This document shows, piece by piece, positions 5,536 to 6,847 of a DNA stretch of 6,847 nt; within the stretch, counting starts at the first letter, position 1, and every line of letters begins with the position of its first letter. Under the pieces are notes generated by a model. That model searched no databases. It was not told where the DNA came from and saw nothing but the letters and a program-made list of their open reading frames with translations. The stretch is taken from positions 1-6,847 of the forward strand of contig CAMDPJ010000129.1 of NCBI GenBank assembly GCA_945903925.1, written 5' to 3'. Both the position numbers and the translations under genes were made by a program. The DNA comes from Chryseobacterium gleum (lineage in GTDB: Bacteria > Bacteroidota > Bacteroidia > Flavobacteriales_C > GCA-002722245).

Positions 5536-6746
5536 TTCCTTTTTCGCCACCCAGAGTAGATAAAAAAACAACCGATGCAGTAACTGCCGTTTTATTGTCG
5601 GGATGGATTACCAGCGGTCCGAAAACAAAAGAATTTGAAAATAAATTAAGCGATTATTGCGGTAATTCTACAACCCTGTGTTTGAATTCTGCTACTGCGG
5701 GTTTAGAATTGGTGTTGCGTTGGTTTGGTGTTGGGCCTGGTGATGAAGTAATTCTTCCTGCCTATACCTATTGTGCAACGGCCAATGTGGTAATGCATTG
5801 TGGAGCAACTCCTGTTTTGGTAGATACCAATGCACACGATTTTAATATCAGCGTTAAAAATATTGAAGCGGCTATCACTTCAAAAACAAAAGTGATTATG
5901 CCCGTTGATTTTGCTGGCTTGCCTTGCGATTACGATGAGATTAACAATTTGGTAAAAAAATCAAACATTGTTTCTGTATTTAAAGCAAACTCTGAAGAGC
6001 AAAAACAACTGGGAAGAATCTTGGTGTTGAGCGATTCGGCTCATTCTTTTGGTGCGCAATATTATGGCACCCAAGCCGGTACATTAACCGATGTTTCTGT
6101 GTTTTCTTTTCACGCAGTGAAGAATTTAACAACAGCTGAAGGTGGAGCAATTGCCTTAAATTTTCCTGAGCCATTTGATAACAAAGCCATTTATGAGCAG
6201 TTGAGAATTTGGTCGCTGCACGGACAAAATAAAGATGCGCTTAGTAAAACCAAAGCGGGTGCTTGGGAATATGATGTGGTTACTGCGGGTTACAAATGCA
6301 ACATGACCGATATACAAGCTGCTATTGGTTTGGTGGAGTTAGAGCGTTACGACAGCGAGAATTTGCCAAGACGTAAAACAATATTTGATGCTTATTCTGC
6401 CGAATTATCTAAACATTCATGGGCTGAACTTTCGCCTTATTTAAACGATACCAAAGTGTCATCTTTTCATCTTTTTCCATTGAGAATTAAAGGTGCAACA
6501 TTAGAACAAAGAAATTCGATTATCGAAGAAATTAGCAAAAACGAAGTGGCGGTTAACGTACATTTTAAACCTTTGCCTTTGCTTACTTTTTATAAAAACT
6601 TAGGCTACAAAATGGAAGATTATCCTGTGGCCTATGATAACTTTAAAAGAGAGATTTCATTGCCTGTTTATTTTGGCTTGAGTGATGAGAATGTGAAGAC
6701 GGTGTTGAATGTGGTGATTGCGGCGGTTGAAAAAGTGATGGGGTAG
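5532..6746 (+). CDS. DegT/DnrJ/EryC1/StrS family PLP-dependent sugar-nucleotide aminotransferase
   Basis: This 404-residue fold-type I aminotransferase carries the family marks: SGWITSGPKTKEFE (23-36), NSATAGLEL (52-60), GDEVILPAYTY (70-80), SDSAHSFGA (167-175, Asp168 for the PLP ring nitrogen), SVFSFHAVKNLTTAEGG (189-205, with Lys197 as the Schiff-base lysine), GYKCNMTDIQAAIG (253-266) and VHFKPLP (343-349). Enzymes of this family transfer an amino group from glutamate (usually) to a keto sugar nucleotide in O-antigen, capsule and glycan biosynthesis. The exact sugar is not readable from sequence. Compared with WbpE-type proteins there is an extra loop of about 16 residues (roughly 144-161, containing NSEEQKQLGR) before the SDSAHSFGA strand; I recall similar loops in Bacteroidota homologues. 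The start ATG overlaps the epimerase stop as ATGA, so the two genes form one operon and probably act in one nucleotide-sugar pathway. Confidence 0.95.
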   Translation: MIPFSPPRVDKKTTDAVTAVLLSGWITSGPKTKEFENKLSDYCGNSTTLCLNSATAGLELVLRWFGVGPGDEVILPAYTYCATANVVMHCGATPVLVDTNAHDFNISVKNIEAAITSKTKVIMPVDFAGLPCDYDEINNLVKKSNIVSVFKANSEEQKQLGRILVLSDSAHSFGAQYYGTQAGTLTDVSVFSFHAVKNLTTAEGGAIALNFPEPFDNKAIYEQLRIWSLHGQNKDALSKTKAGAWEYDVVTAGYKCNMTDIQAAIGLVELERYDSENLPRRKTIFDAYSAELSKHSWAELSPYLNDTKVSSFHLFPLRIKGATLEQRNSIIEEISKNEVAVNVHFKPLPLLTFYKNLGYKMEDYPVAYDNFKREISLPVYFGLSDENVKTVLNVVIAAVEKVMG

Positions 6747-6793
6747 TGGCGTGATGATTAAAGTTTATCTATATTTATTACAAAATCAATAGA

Positions 6794-6847
6794 ATGAATA
6801 TTTCATCTACTAAATTAGAGTTAGCTAAAAGACTTTTAGATACTCAG
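6794..6847 (+). CDS. Start of a small protein, possibly an antitoxin of an addiction module (3' end cut by window edge)
   Basis: An ATG at 6794 opens a frame of 18 codons that continues past the right edge. The visible peptide, MNISSTKLELAKRLLDTQ, is an amphipathic helix-like start that resembles, from memory, the N-termini of short Bacteroidota proteins encoded just before RelE/ParE-type toxins. Only 18 residues are available, so both the coding status and the family are tentative. It begins 47 bases after the aminotransferase stop. A weak TATATTTA at 6770-6777 could serve as a degenerate -7 element (last base A instead of G), which would separate it from the sugar operon. Confidence 0.45.
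   Translation, partial: MNISSTKLELAKRLLDTQ

Overview
The window looks like chromosomal DNA of an AT-rich member of the Bacteroidota. Three things point that way. Two matches to the TAnnTTTGC promoter -7 element lie upstream of genes, with a third, weaker one. Purine-rich Shine-Dalgarno sequences are absent before the starts. The protein subfamilies are ones I know from Bacteroidota: an MBOAT protein starting MLFNSL and running out at IYFQ, and a DegT aminotransferase with an extended NSEEQKQLGR loop. I cannot name a genus. The content is a cell-surface polysaccharide (capsule, exopolysaccharide or O-antigen) locus.

Layout: positions 1-1376 are one long minus-strand gene for an MBOAT O-acyltransferase. 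It is open to the left edge and probably lacks only its last residue or so. A 60-bp divergent gap follows. Then come two tightly spaced plus-strand genes: an ExoA-like family 2 glycosyltransferase (1437-2453) and, one base later, a Wzy/WaaL-type polytopic polymerase or ligase (2455-3684). They meet a convergent minus-strand gene for a small exported beta-barrel-like protein (3721-4266) across a 36-bp gap that holds part of a hairpin. A 192-bp divergent gap (4267-4458) has a candidate promoter on each strand and an 11-bp perfect inverted repeat. It is followed by a translationally coupled pair: a non-hydrolysing UDP-GlcNAc 2-epimerase (4459-5535) and a DegT/DnrJ/EryC1/StrS sugar aminotransferase (5532-6746), overlapping by ATGA. 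The last 54 bases open a new reading frame that resembles the start of a small antitoxin-like protein.

How the genes fit together (inference): the epimerase and aminotransferase supply amino-sugar nucleotides. The glycosyltransferase adds a sugar to a lipid-linked repeat unit at the inner membrane, and the Wzy/WaaL-type protein polymerises or transfers the glycan on the periplasmic side. The MBOAT protein would add O-acyl (probably acetyl) groups. The barrel-like protein may be unrelated to the pathway. I found no RNA gene, CRISPR array, insertion sequence or clearly new system. The most useful points are the WbpI-like signature of the epimerase, a possibly leaderless glycosyltransferase transcript, the missing Asp in the glycosyltransferase, and the inverted repeats in the two junctions.
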